Part shown: in pieces, positions 54,057 to 62,318 of the stretch
Position numbering within the stretch: the stretch's first letter is position 1
Layout of the letters: each line of letters begins with the position of its first letter
From: an uncultured Collinsella sp.
GTDB taxonomy: Bacteria > Actinomycetota > Coriobacteriia > Coriobacteriales > Coriobacteriaceae
Assembly: GCA_934621295.1 (NCBI GenBank)
Contig: CAKTVB010000002.1
Span: 248,001 to 312,000 of the forward strand
Length of the DNA: 64,000 bases
Reading direction: 5' to 3'
Translations under genes and position numbers: made by a program
The notes under the pieces: generated by a model
The model's input: only the letters and a program-made list of their open reading frames with translations
Database searches by the model: none
Told to the model about the DNA's origin: nothing

Positions 54057-54590
54057 CTAGTCGTCCATATCCGTCGTATCGAGAACGATGGGCTCATCAG
54101 CATCAGCTTCATCATCCGACTCATCCTCACGCGGAGAGAGGGATGCGTCAAAGGCAGCATCGGCAGGCAGCTGGTCCTGACGGGCGATGCGACCGAGAAC
54201 GCCATTGACGAACTTCGCAGACTCATCGGTACCATATGCCTTGGCGATCTCGACAGCTTCATTAATCACAACAGCGGTATCGAGGCGGTCGCCCGGATCT
54301 GCGCAGCGCAGTTCGAAAACAGCGATACGCAGCAAATTCCTGTCAGAAGCAGGCATGCGATTAAGATCCCAGTTCTTAGAGCACGCAACAAGAGCGGAGT
54401 CGATCTCGTCAATATGCTCGTATGCACCGCAAGCAAGCTCGATAGCGTAATCGTCCAAGGGACCCTTGGACAGAAGATAATCGCCAGCGAGAACGGCATC
54501 TACCGGCTTATCGAGAGCCTCGGCCTGGAACAGAATCTGAAGCGCCTGGCTACGCGCAAGCGTACGGCCACGATTGACTTTAGAGCTCAA
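54057..54590 (-). CDS. nusB: Transcription antitermination factor NusB
   Basis: NusB binds boxA RNA with NusE in rRNA antitermination. Its 177 residues have the helical core from NRGRTLARSQALQILFQAEA, through DLNRMPASDRNLLRIAVFEL, to VVINEAVEIAKAYGTDESAKFVNGVLG. About 40 residues of acidic tail (SPREDESDDEADADEPIVLD) extend past the family end. TTG at 54590 is the start, with AAGGAG six bases upstream overlapping the asp23 stop. Confidence 0.94.
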   Translation of the reverse strand: MSSKVNRGRTLARSQALQILFQAEALDKPVDAVLAGDYLLSKGPLDDYAIELACGAYEHIDEIDSALVACSKNWDLNRMPASDRNLLRIAVFELRCADPGDRLDTAVVINEAVEIAKAYGTDESAKFVNGVLGRIARQDQLPADAAFDASLSPREDESDDEADADEPIVLDTTDMDD

Positions 54591-54593
54591 GAG

Positions 54594-54956
54594 CTACTCC
54601 TTGGGGAAAACCAGGTTGTCAATGCAAACATCGACAGCACTAACGGCTACGCCAACCTGTGCATCAATCGCTTTTGAAACAGCGGTTCGCACAGCCTCGG
54701 CGAGCTTTTTAAACGGATAGCCGAAAAATACGGTCAGACGAACAACGATGTGGAGAGCATCGTCTTCGACCGTAGCCTCGACCGCAGGAAGAGACGGAGA
54801 AGAAGTCTTGGAAGAGAACATCGAAACAAGGTTTGCAGCAAGGTCGTTATTACCAACCGAGGCGACGCCTTCAACGTCAGCAAGGGAACGGACGACAATT
54901 GCAGTCAAAACGTCCGGTGCAATAGCGATGCCATCAATCTTGATCTCTTGACTCAT
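54594..54956 (-). CDS. Asp23/Gls24 family envelope stress protein
   Basis: This small cytosolic or membrane-associated protein of 120 residues belongs to the alkaline-shock Asp23 group, named YqhY in Bacillus. Typical segments are IDGIAIAPDVLTAIVVRSLA near the N-terminus and ATVEDDALHIVVRLTVFFGY. Its place between accC and nusB is conserved in Firmicutes, where YqhY is tied to control of acetyl-CoA carboxylase; the same role here is inference. ATG at 54956 is used; a GTG at 54965 is possible. Confidence 0.88.
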   Translation of the reverse strand: MSQEIKIDGIAIAPDVLTAIVVRSLADVEGVASVGNNDLAANLVSMFSSKTSSPSLPAVEATVEDDALHIVVRLTVFFGYPFKKLAEAVRTAVSKAIDAQVGVAVSAVDVCIDNLVFPKE

Positions 54957-54971
54957 ATGACTCACCCATTT

Positions 54972-56327
54972 CTAGCAAAGATACTCGGGCATATGCTCAG
55001 GAATGAAATCAGTGTACACGATTCCAGACGCAAACTGAGCGTTTCGCACAACATCCCGATGGAATGGAAGCGTTGTGGCGATTCCCTCAATCTCGCACTC
55101 ATCAAGAGCGCGGCGCGCGCGGGCAAGCGCCTGTGCACGATCGGCGCCCCAAACGATAATCTTGGCCACCAAAGAATCGTAGGTGGGCGGAATCGTATAG
55201 CCCTCGTATACATGCGTTTCCACGCGCACGCCCGGTCCGCCAGGCAGACGAAGGTGCTTGATGGTGCCGGGACAAGGCCTAAATCCATGCTCGGGATCCT
55301 CAGCGTTGATGCGGAACTCGAACGCATGGCCGGAAGGAACCGTAATGCCTCCATCGGGAACCGTCATGGGCTCACCGGATGCAATACGCAGCTGCTCACA
55401 TACTAGATCGGTACGCGTAATCTCCTCGGTTACCGGATGCTCCACCTGGATGCGCGTGTTCATCTCCATAAAGTAGAAGCTGCCGTCCTCGTCCAGGAGA
55501 AATTCAATGGTTCCGGCATTAACGTAGCCAACTTCGCGCACGGCCGTAATGGCAACTTTACACATCTGGGCTCGTTGCTCATCGGACAGCGCCGGGCTCG
55601 GAGCCTCTTCGACAAGCTTTTGATGACGGCGCTGAACGGAACAGTCGCGCTCGCAAAGCGCTGCGGCATGGCCAAAAGAATCGGCCAGAACCTGAATCTC
55701 CACATGACGAGGGCGCAAGATAAGCTTCTCGAGATACACCTCATCGTTACCAAAGGCAACACGGGCCTCGGAACGAGCGGCATCAAATTCCTTCTGCAAG
55801 TCGGCCGGATCATGCACCTCGCGCATACCCTTGCCGCCGCCGCCAGCAGATGCCTTGATGAGGACAGGGTACCCAACGGCGTCAGCAAAGGCACGCGCCT
55901 GCTCAACGGATTCAACAGGGCCGTCGCTTCCAGGAACGGTGGGGACGCCTGCAGCCTTCATGGTCTGTTTGGCGTTGCTCTTCTCGCCCATCGCATCGAT
56001 AACCTCGGGAGCGGGACCGATGAACACAAGGTCGTTATCGGCACAGGCACGTGCAAATTCGGCGTTCTCGGACAAAAAGCCATAACCGGGATGGACCGCT
56101 TCGCATCCGCGAGAGACCGCAGCACCGATGATGCGAGCATAATCGAGATAACTCTTTGCGGAAGGGGCAGGTCCGATGCAAACGCGCTCGTCAGCTTCGC
56201 GAACAGCGGTAGTATTCGCATCCGCCTCGGAATAGGCGATGCAGCTTTCCACGCCAAGATCTTTGCAAGCACGAACGATACGCAACGCAATCTCGCCGCG
56301 GTTGGCGATCAGAATCTTCTTGAACAT
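54972..56327 (-). CDS. accC: Biotin carboxylase
   Basis: This ATP-grasp enzyme loads CO2 onto the biotin of a carrier protein. Its 451 residues have LIANRGEIALRIVRACKDLG at the start, the glycine loop SAGGGGKGMR, RDCSVQRRHQKLVEEAPSP, EFLLDEDGSFYFMEMNTRIQ and EHPVTEEITRTDLV. No BCCP domain is attached. The gene lies right after the carboxyltransferase/biotin-carrier fusion. It may serve acetyl-CoA carboxylase and a pyruvate- or oxaloacetate-type carboxylase with the same carrier. Confidence 0.96.
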   Translation of the reverse strand: MFKKILIANRGEIALRIVRACKDLGVESCIAYSEADANTTAVREADERVCIGPAPSAKSYLDYARIIGAAVSRGCEAVHPGYGFLSENAEFARACADNDLVFIGPAPEVIDAMGEKSNAKQTMKAAGVPTVPGSDGPVESVEQARAFADAVGYPVLIKASAGGGGKGMREVHDPADLQKEFDAARSEARVAFGNDEVYLEKLILRPRHVEIQVLADSFGHAAALCERDCSVQRRHQKLVEEAPSPALSDEQRAQMCKVAITAVREVGYVNAGTIEFLLDEDGSFYFMEMNTRIQVEHPVTEEITRTDLVCEQLRIASGEPMTVPDGGITVPSGHAFEFRINAEDPEHGFRPCPGTIKHLRLPGGPGVRVETHVYEGYTIPPTYDSLVAKIIVWGADRAQALARARRALDECEIEGIATTLPFHRDVVRNAQFASGIVYTDFIPEHMPEYLC

Positions 56328-56376
56328 CCGGATATCGGCCTTTCATGATGCGAACAGGACGGGGCGAATATAAACC

Positions 56377-58248
56377 CTATTTCGAAGTAATGGGCTCCAG
56401 ATAGAACAGCACCTGGCCGTACTCGACGGCGTCGCCATTCTCGACGCACACCTCGCGAATGGTGCCCATCTCGTCGGCGGCGATTTCGTTCATAAGCTTC
56501 ATGGCTTCGACAATGCACAAGGTGGAACCTGCCATGACCTCGTCGCCCACGGCAACAAAGTCCGGATCGTCGGGGCTAGGTGCCGAATAGAAGGTGCCGA
56601 CCATGGGGCTCTTAACGGGCTTCCAGCTCAAAGGACGCTTGGCGTCGTCTGCCTCAGGCTCCGCAGCAGAAGTTGCTGCCGCGGCAGGAGCTGCCGGCAC
56701 GGCCTGTGCAGCCGCGAGATTTGCCGCAAGAGCAACCTCGGGCTTGCGAACGGTAATCTCGCTACCGGCATCCTTGATGCTGATCTCGCCGATCTTGCTC
56801 TCCTCAACAGCGCGAATAAGCTCGCGAATCTGATTCATATCCACGTAATCATCCTCCTTGGTCTGACTTGCGTCCTCATCGTGCAGGAACTCAACCGATT
56901 CGTTCGAGGGGTGTTTGGACAAAAACGCCCTGGCCTCCACCGGGAACATTGCGTACATCAAGACGTCTTCATCGCTATGCGCAAGCTCGCCGATCTCTTC
57001 GGCGCACTGAGCGAAGGTTGGCGGCTCGTCGAGCGCCAACTCATTTCCTAGCGTGGTCAAGTCGACGTTTTCGCCAAAGACCTTATGCATGATCTCGGAG
57101 TTGAACGGCGCGGGAGCATGGCCGTACGCGCCAAGCAGGTAGTCGCGCATCTCCTTGGACACGATGCTCCAGCGCTTACCGGTGAGCACGTTCATAACGG
57201 CTTGCGTACCGACGATTTGGCTCATCGGGGTAACGAGCGGCGGGAAGCCGACCTCGGCGCGGACGCGCGGAATTTCGGCCACGACGTCTTCCAGACGGTC
57301 AGTCGCATGTTGCACCTCAAGCTGGCTCATAAGGTTGCTCATCATGCCGCCGGGGATCTGATGCTTATAGACCTGCATATGAATGAGCGAGGAGACGCCA
57401 CGCTTATAATGGCCGCGACGACGCACCTCCTCCCAGTAGTTCGCAATCTCAAAGAGGAGGTTCAGATCAAAACCCGTATCGAAAGCAGACTCCTTGAAGG
57501 AAGCGGCGATCATCTCGACTGCGGGATGGGAATTACCCGAAGCAAGCGGTGCAGAAGCCGTGTCGACAATCGTGGCTCCGGCCTCGGCGCCCTTGATAAA
57601 GCACGAGGGAGCCATACCGCCAACGTAGTGGCTATGCAGATGGATGGGCACATCAACGGCGGCGCGAAGAGCGTTCACGAGCTTCTCGGTGCGATACGGC
57701 GTGAGAAGACCCGCCATATCTTTGATGCAGATGGTGTCGGCACCGAGCTCCGCAAGCTTGCAAGCATAGTCCACATAGGAATCAAGCGTATGTACCGGGC
57801 TTGTCGTATACGAGATAGCGGCCTCGAAATGTGCTCCGCAAGCTTTCACGGCACGGGCGCAATCTCGCATGTTGTCGATGTCGTTCAGGGCATCGAAAAC
57901 ACGAAAGACATCAATACCGTTCTTGTGCGCACAGGCAATAAAACGGTCGACGACATCAGAAGAATAATGGCGATAGCCAACGAGGTTCTGACCGCGCACA
58001 AGCATCGCAAGCGGCGTCTTGGGCGTAGCAGCCTTAATCTGGCGAAGACGGTCCCAAGGGTTCTCGTCAAGAAACCTCAGGCACGAATCGAACGTGGCGC
58101 CGCCCCACGCCTCGATGGCCCAATATCCAACTTCATCCATCTTGGGCAAGATGGGAAGGATATCGCCGATAGTCATGCGCGTCGCCCAGAGCGACTGCTG
58201 TCCGTCGCGGATGGTCGTGTCCATCACGCGGAGGCGTTTATCAGCCAT
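56377..58248 (-). CDS. PycB/OadA-type carboxyltransferase fused to AccB-type biotin carrier
   Basis: The 623-residue protein combines two modules. Residues 1-about 450 are a pyruvate carboxylase B / oxaloacetate decarboxylase alpha carboxyltransferase: MDTTIRDGQQSLWATRM, the metal-binding Lys in CIKDMAGLLTP, the metal-binding HxH in HLHSHYVGG, and GGMMSNLMSQL. From about 469 the rest is a full AccB: NQIRELIRAVEESKIGEISI, an Ala-rich linker, then SPMVGTFYSAPSPDDPDFV and the biotin Lys584 in EAMKLMNE. In Firmicutes accB sits exactly here, between efp and accC. The carrier probably also serves fatty-acid synthesis. An internal ribosome site could yield the carrier alone. Confidence 0.92.
   Translation of the reverse strand: MADKRLRVMDTTIRDGQQSLWATRMTIGDILPILPKMDEVGYWAIEAWGGATFDSCLRFLDENPWDRLRQIKAATPKTPLAMLVRGQNLVGYRHYSSDVVDRFIACAHKNGIDVFRVFDALNDIDNMRDCARAVKACGAHFEAAISYTTSPVHTLDSYVDYACKLAELGADTICIKDMAGLLTPYRTEKLVNALRAAVDVPIHLHSHYVGGMAPSCFIKGAEAGATIVDTASAPLASGNSHPAVEMIAASFKESAFDTGFDLNLLFEIANYWEEVRRRGHYKRGVSSLIHMQVYKHQIPGGMMSNLMSQLEVQHATDRLEDVVAEIPRVRAEVGFPPLVTPMSQIVGTQAVMNVLTGKRWSIVSKEMRDYLLGAYGHAPAPFNSEIMHKVFGENVDLTTLGNELALDEPPTFAQCAEEIGELAHSDEDVLMYAMFPVEARAFLSKHPSNESVEFLHDEDASQTKEDDYVDMNQIRELIRAVEESKIGEISIKDAGSEITVRKPEVALAANLAAAQAVPAAPAAAATSAAEPEADDAKRPLSWKPVKSPMVGTFYSAPSPDDPDFVAVGDEVMAGSTLCIVEAMKLMNEIAADEMGTIREVCVENGDAVEYGQVLFYLEPITSK
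56842..56859 (-). promoter_or_regulatory. Internal ribosome site for a free AccB
   Basis: Inside the fusion gene a perfect AAGGAGG (56853-56859 on the minus strand) stands eight bases before an in-frame GTG (56844), followed two codons later by ATG (56838). Translation from there would give about 155 residues (56377-56844), the usual AccB length, starting VDMNQIRELIRAVEE. The linker between modules is the point where a second start would be expected if the genes had once been separate. Confidence 0.5.
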
Positions 58249-58276
58249 GTGAACCCCAATCTACGTGCTCTCGGTA

Positions 58277-58305
58277 TAAAAAGGGCGGGGTAAACTCCCC
58301 CGCCC
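58277..58305 (-). terminator. Terminator after efp
   Basis: On the minus strand GGGCGGGG, a seven-base loop and CCCCGCCC (eight GC pairs) are followed by TTTTTA. It lies 26 bases past the efp stop and about 29 before the fusion gene, so no promoter fits in between. Confidence 0.92.
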
Positions 58306-58330
58306 GATGCGGAATCGATGTACGCCGAAA

Positions 58331-58894
58331 TTAAACGCGAGAAACGAACTTGCCGTCGCGCGTATCAACCTTGATCCTCTCGCCCACGTTGAGATACATG
58401 GGTACCTGCACAACAGCACCGGTATCGATAGTTGCAGGCTTGGAACCACCCTGGACGGTATCGCCCTTGAAGCCGGGGTCGGTCTCGGTGATCTCGGCCT
58501 CGATGAACATGGGAGGATTGACGCCCATAAGGTCCTCGTCTGCATACAGAAGCTGGCAAACGTCGTTCTCGCGCAGCCACTTCTCGTTATCGCCGATGAA
58601 ATCAGACGGAACGGGGATCTGATCGTAGGTCTCCATGTTCATGAAGTAGTAGTTATCACCATCATTGTAGAGATACTGCATCTCGGTGGTGGTAAGGGTA
58701 ACGCTCTCGAACTTGGAGCCGGCGTTGCAGGTCTGCTCGACAACACGACCCGTCTTGAGGTCCTTGGTCTTATAGCGAACGAAGGCACCGCCCTTGCCCG
58801 GCTTGACATGCTGGAACTCGACGATAGTGCAGATCTTGTCCTTAATCTTGAGACCGAGGCCGTTCTTAAAATCGGCGGTGGTGATGCTAGCCAT
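58331..58894 (-). CDS. efp: Elongation factor P
   Basis: EF-P relieves ribosome stalling at polyproline. Its 187 residues include the first domain with FQHVKPGKGGAFVR (the tip Lys34 is where modification would occur), the middle OB domain, and C-terminal GERIKVDTRDGKFVSRV. ATG at 58894 has AAAGG upstream. No modification gene (epmA, epmB or the ymfI type) is seen here, so the modification state is unknown. It follows pepP in the usual pepP-efp order. Confidence 0.97.
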   Translation of the reverse strand: MASITTADFKNGLGLKIKDKICTIVEFQHVKPGKGGAFVRYKTKDLKTGRVVEQTCNAGSKFESVTLTTTEMQYLYNDGDNYYFMNMETYDQIPVPSDFIGDNEKWLRENDVCQLLYADEDLMGVNPPMFIEAEITETDPGFKGDTVQGGSKPATIDTGAVVQVPMYLNVGERIKVDTRDGKFVSRV

Positions 58895-58945
58895 GATTAC
58901 CTTTCTAACACTGAGCGACAAAGCGCTCTATACAGACAGCTTAAA

Positions 58946-58991
58946 AGTATACACGTTTCTCAGTTTCCTACGGTAAAGTACGCAAGGAAAC
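58946..58991 (-). promoter_or_regulatory. Putative efp promoter with inverted repeat
   Basis: On the minus strand a TATACT box (58946-58951) lies about 52 bases before the efp start. A GTTTCCT-N15-AGGAAAC inverted repeat (58963-58991) covers the place of the -35. It could be an operator, or a weak terminator of pepP, since no T-run follows it. Confidence 0.35.
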
Positions 58992-59018
58992 ACGACGTAT
59001 TGCAGGTTTGTTTCGGCG

Positions 59019-60149
59019 TTAACAGTCGATGACCTGAAGCTCATGCGTAGACTTAGTGAACGGCTCGTAACCGTCCTCGGTTACCACGCCGTAATCCTCA
59101 AGGCGCACGCCGCCGATGCCAGGCAGATAGACACCAGGCTCGATAGTGATGACGGAACCCGCCTCGATGATATTCATCGAGCGATTGAAGTTCGGCATCT
59201 CATGGATATCGATGCCCACGCCGTGACCAAGACCGTGGTTGTAATAGTCACCATAACCGGCATCGCCGATGATCTTGCGCGAGAGCTTGAAGATGTCATT
59301 ACCCTCAACGCCGGCGTGCACTGCTGCGGCACACTCCTCATGCGTACGGCGCACAAGCGCGTACAAATCAAGCTGCTCGGGCGTGGGCTCACCTACTACC
59401 ACGGTACGGGTCATGTCGCTGCGATAATCGCAATAGCCCGCACCGTAATCCATCAGCACGAAGTCACCACGCTGGACAACACGATCGGAAGGCACGGCAT
59501 GCGGATTAGCCGTATTGGGACCAGAAGCCACGATGGAACCAAATGCAAGGGAATCGGCACCATTGCTGAACATGAAGTTCTCAAGCTCGGTACGAATCTC
59601 TTTCTCGGTCAGGCCGGGCTTGATGAAGGTGAGCATGTGCTGGAAGGCAGCGTCGGTGATCGATTGCGCATGACGCATGAGAGCAATCTCCTCATCGTCC
59701 TTCACGGCGCGCATGCGCTGAAGGTCATGATGAAGCTGCGGTAGGCTCGCCGTGATGGAAAGATCCTCGAGGGCACGCATGATTCCAAAATAGAAGGAGA
59801 TCTGCATGTCATCCTCAACAGCGATTACACGAGAACGCGTATCGCGGGCGCGCTCGGCAACCCAACGGGGCATGGTGCCCTCATTCATATCGAGCTTCCA
59901 GGGAGAATCTGCCGGGAGATTCTCCTGGAACGTATTAAAGTAGCGCGAATCGGTATGGAAGTAGCACTCGTCGGCCGTAATGAAGGTGACGTGCGGGAAC
60001 TCAAAGGTATAGTCGAACGTACCCTTTGCGCCCGTGAGCCAGCGAAGGTTAGCTTCGTCGCGAATAACCACGGCGTCATAGCCGCGCTCCTCCATCATCT
60101 TGCGCACACGCGCGATGCGACCGATAGGTCCATTAAGCTTGTTGTCCAT
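59019..60149 (-). CDS. pepP: Xaa-Pro aminopeptidase (M24 family)
   Basis: This dinuclear metal peptidase removes N-terminal residues ahead of proline. Its 376 residues have a creatinase-like N-terminal domain (1-125) and the pita-bread catalytic domain. Metal ligands are visible: Asp in LMDYGAGYCDYRSDMTRTVV (two), His in GLGHGVGIDIHEMP, Glu in TIEPGVYLPGIGGVRLEDYG (two). ATG at 60149 is used; TTG codons just upstream could also serve. It lies between the aroB-like gene and efp, the usual place. Confidence 0.94.
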   Translation of the reverse strand: MDNKLNGPIGRIARVRKMMEERGYDAVVIRDEANLRWLTGAKGTFDYTFEFPHVTFITADECYFHTDSRYFNTFQENLPADSPWKLDMNEGTMPRWVAERARDTRSRVIAVEDDMQISFYFGIMRALEDLSITASLPQLHHDLQRMRAVKDDEEIALMRHAQSITDAAFQHMLTFIKPGLTEKEIRTELENFMFSNGADSLAFGSIVASGPNTANPHAVPSDRVVQRGDFVLMDYGAGYCDYRSDMTRTVVVGEPTPEQLDLYALVRRTHEECAAAVHAGVEGNDIFKLSRKIIGDAGYGDYYNHGLGHGVGIDIHEMPNFNRSMNIIEAGSVITIEPGVYLPGIGGVRLEDYGVVTEDGYEPFTKSTHELQVIDC

Positions 60150-60181
60150 CAACAATCACCTTTCCAAAAACGAGGTTGAAT

Positions 60182-61282
60182 CTACGCATTGATCAATTCG
60201 GCACGCGAAGAAAGATACGCCCTCGCGTGACGCTCGAGAACATCATCGTCAACAGTTGCAAGGCGAATGGTGCCGGAAGCCTTGGGGATGGAAAGCATGA
60301 AACGGTTTGCCAATCGATACGCCTCGTGTTTCAAAGCAGCAATAAAGACATCGACGTCCAAATCGAACGCGATTTCTTCAATTCCCAAATCATCCAGACG
60401 ATCGTCCTGATCAAAAACGGTATCAAGGTCAAGGCCAAAAACCTCATGAGCAAGACGGGCCTCGAAGCGCAGACCTTCTGCAAGATACTGAGCAGGAGTA
60501 AATGCGTCCTTGAGACATGCTGCAAGCGCACGCGCCGTAGGCTGACCGTAATTAAAGGCCTTACGAGCAGAGGGGTTGGAGGCCTTGAGAACGCCGCTCC
60601 AGGCGGTTTGCGCCATGCCGAGCATGTCGATATAGGAAACCTCTTCGCCCGCAAGATAACCGGGAATCTTCTTGGCAAAGTTATCCCAGGAACGAGTGGA
60701 CTCGGTCATTGCGGCAGCAACGAGATACACCGATCCGAGCATTTTATCGTCGGCGCTCTGCCCCATCACCAGATCAAGATCGCAAACGACGAGCGAAACC
60801 TGGGGATGAAATGAAACGAGACCCTGAGCCGAAGAAAGGCCAAGGGGACACATGCGCGTAGCGGCGAGACACATAGCATCAAACGTGGTGGGCACATGAG
60901 CGCAAGCGCAGCCACCGCACCAGCTCATGGCAACATAGTCGACAACCGACACCACATCCATGCCCCCCACCGAAACGATAACGTCCTCGCGGGTAAGCTG
61001 GGACTGAGCGCAGAAATCCTGAATCCGTTGAGCACAATCAACCGTGCAAACCGCATCATCGGCTGCAAGTTGCATTATGCTGACTCGAAAACCGGCATCG
61101 ACAAGACCGCGGTCAACAAGTGTGAGAGTCGAATCGGCAACTCCAGGCTCGATGACAAGAACAGCGCGCTTGGGAGTGGTCACGACGTTTGCGGCGAAAC
61201 GCGAAAACTCCTCAAGAGCACCGCATCCGATTCGATAGTCGCAACCAAAGCCACCAAGGTTCACAAGCTGACGACGAATCAT
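60182..61282 (-). CDS. Degenerate 3-dehydroquinate synthase-like protein
   Basis: The 366-residue protein is full length for AroB and keeps the overall pattern (SVGGMDVVSVVDYVAMSW against ALGGGVVGDLAGFAA; HVPTTFDAM against QVPTSLLAM; KAFNYGQPTARALA against RQTLNLGHTIGHAVE). Yet the NAD motif, the active-site lysines and all metal ligands are replaced: GGGxxGD is GGMDVVS, SSVGGK is AATRMC, CGEVIK is LGSVYL, and GHTIGH is GQPTAR. It is very probably not a dehydroquinate synthase. No stop or frameshift is present, so it is under some constraint. It overlaps the aroK stop by one base (TAATG) and sits where aroB sits in related genomes. Function unknown. Confidence 0.85.
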   Translation of the reverse strand: MIRRQLVNLGGFGCDYRIGCGALEEFSRFAANVVTTPKRAVLVIEPGVADSTLTLVDRGLVDAGFRVSIMQLAADDAVCTVDCAQRIQDFCAQSQLTREDVIVSVGGMDVVSVVDYVAMSWCGGCACAHVPTTFDAMCLAATRMCPLGLSSAQGLVSFHPQVSLVVCDLDLVMGQSADDKMLGSVYLVAAAMTESTRSWDNFAKKIPGYLAGEEVSYIDMLGMAQTAWSGVLKASNPSARKAFNYGQPTARALAACLKDAFTPAQYLAEGLRFEARLAHEVFGLDLDTVFDQDDRLDDLGIEEIAFDLDVDVFIAALKHEAYRLANRFMLSIPKASGTIRLATVDDDVLERHARAYLSSRAELINA

Positions 61283-61815
61283 TACAACAACCCACTTTCT
61301 AGCAAGAGTTCGGCACATTCAAAGCCGACTTCCGAAAAGGTCTTTCCACGAATATCAAGCGTCAGGTCGGCTGCTTGCTGATAGAGAGGCCGGCGATGTC
61401 GCAAAAGATCCGCGGCATGGGATTCTGAGCGAAAATCGGGGCGCGTATCGCTTCTGCGTATCTGTCTTAGGGAGTCATCGATATCACCGTCAAGGTACAC
61501 GCAATAACCCAGCTCGTGAATGAGCTCGATATTACGCGGCGTTTCCACGATGCCGCCCCCGCAGGAGACGAGCAAGCTGCGGCACGAAGAAAGCGACTCC
61601 AAAACCTTGGTCTCGAGAATGCGAAACGACGCTTCCCCATCAGACTCAAAAATCTGCGTAACGGTTTTTCCTGCCCGGCGTTCCACCAAACGATCGGTAT
61701 CAACATAGCGCCGATTAAACATATGCCCGAGGTTTCGGGCCAAAGTGGATTTTCCCGCTCCAAGGAACCCGACGAAGAAAATATGGTCGCAGCCTCGTTT
61801 TTCAAGCGATGGCAT
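61282..61815 (-). CDS. aroK: Shikimate kinase (stand-alone)
   Basis: This kinase makes shikimate-3-phosphate. Its 177 residues keep the P-loop GFLGAGKST (16-24), the Mg- and substrate-binding Asp39/Asp41 in RRYVDTDRL, Arg65 in EASFRILETK, SCGGGIVET (84-92) and the lid-closing RRPLYQQAAD. All looks active. ATG at 61815 has AGGAG eight bases upstream. A second kinase domain is fused to AroE at 48805-50043. It couples to the aroB-like gene downstream. Confidence 0.93.
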   Translation of the reverse strand: MPSLEKRGCDHIFFVGFLGAGKSTLARNLGHMFNRRYVDTDRLVERRAGKTVTQIFESDGEASFRILETKVLESLSSCRSLLVSCGGGIVETPRNIELIHELGYCVYLDGDIDDSLRQIRRSDTRPDFRSESHAADLLRHRRPLYQQAADLTLDIRGKTFSEVGFECAELLLESGLL

Positions 61816-61820
61816 GCCGA

Positions 61821-62318
61821 CTACTCCTCGCAGGGAACATGCGCAAGAGCGCGGCGCTCAAAGATGCGAAAAATCTGAGTGTACCAAAGGTCAACATGGG
61901 TCTGAGGCTTCACGAGGATGCTATCGACCCCAGCAAAATTACCGGCCCAGACATCCGTATACAGCTGATCGCCAATCATAACCGCCTGCTCATGCGGCAC
62001 CCCCATGCGATCAAGAGCACGGTGAATAGCGAAAGGAAGCGGTTTGCAGGCAAAACAGATGGCCGTCATGCCCAGCTCACGGCTGGAACGAGTAACTTGG
62101 TTTTTATGCCAATTGTTGGACACCATATAAAGGGAAAACCCAAGATCGCGCGCATGGTCAAGCCAAGCGGCAACCGATTCGGGAGCGCTTTTCATGTCGC
62201 GCGGCACCAGCGTGTTATCGCGATCGAGCATAATGGCGCGCTTCCCTTGGGCCCAAAGTTCATCGAGGTCAATGCGCTCGACGCAGGAAACGTATCGGGT
62301 GGGAGAAAACCAACTCAT
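61821..62318 (-). CDS. YqeG-family HAD phosphatase
   Basis: This HAD-IIIA phosphatase of 165 residues has unknown substrate. HAD motifs are the DxD in IMLDRDNTLVPRD, Ser/Thr in MVSNNWHKNQ, Lys in FACKPLPFAI and the acidic pair in VMIGDQLYTDVWAGN. Its place between mltG and aroK is reminiscent of yqeG-aroE groupings in Firmicutes. It overlaps the mltG stop by four bases (ATGA) and ends five bases before aroK starts. Confidence 0.9.
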   Translation of the reverse strand: MSWFSPTRYVSCVERIDLDELWAQGKRAIMLDRDNTLVPRDMKSAPESVAAWLDHARDLGFSLYMVSNNWHKNQVTRSSRELGMTAICFACKPLPFAIHRALDRMGVPHEQAVMIGDQLYTDVWAGNFAGVDSILVKPQTHVDLWYTQIFRIFERRALAHVPCEE

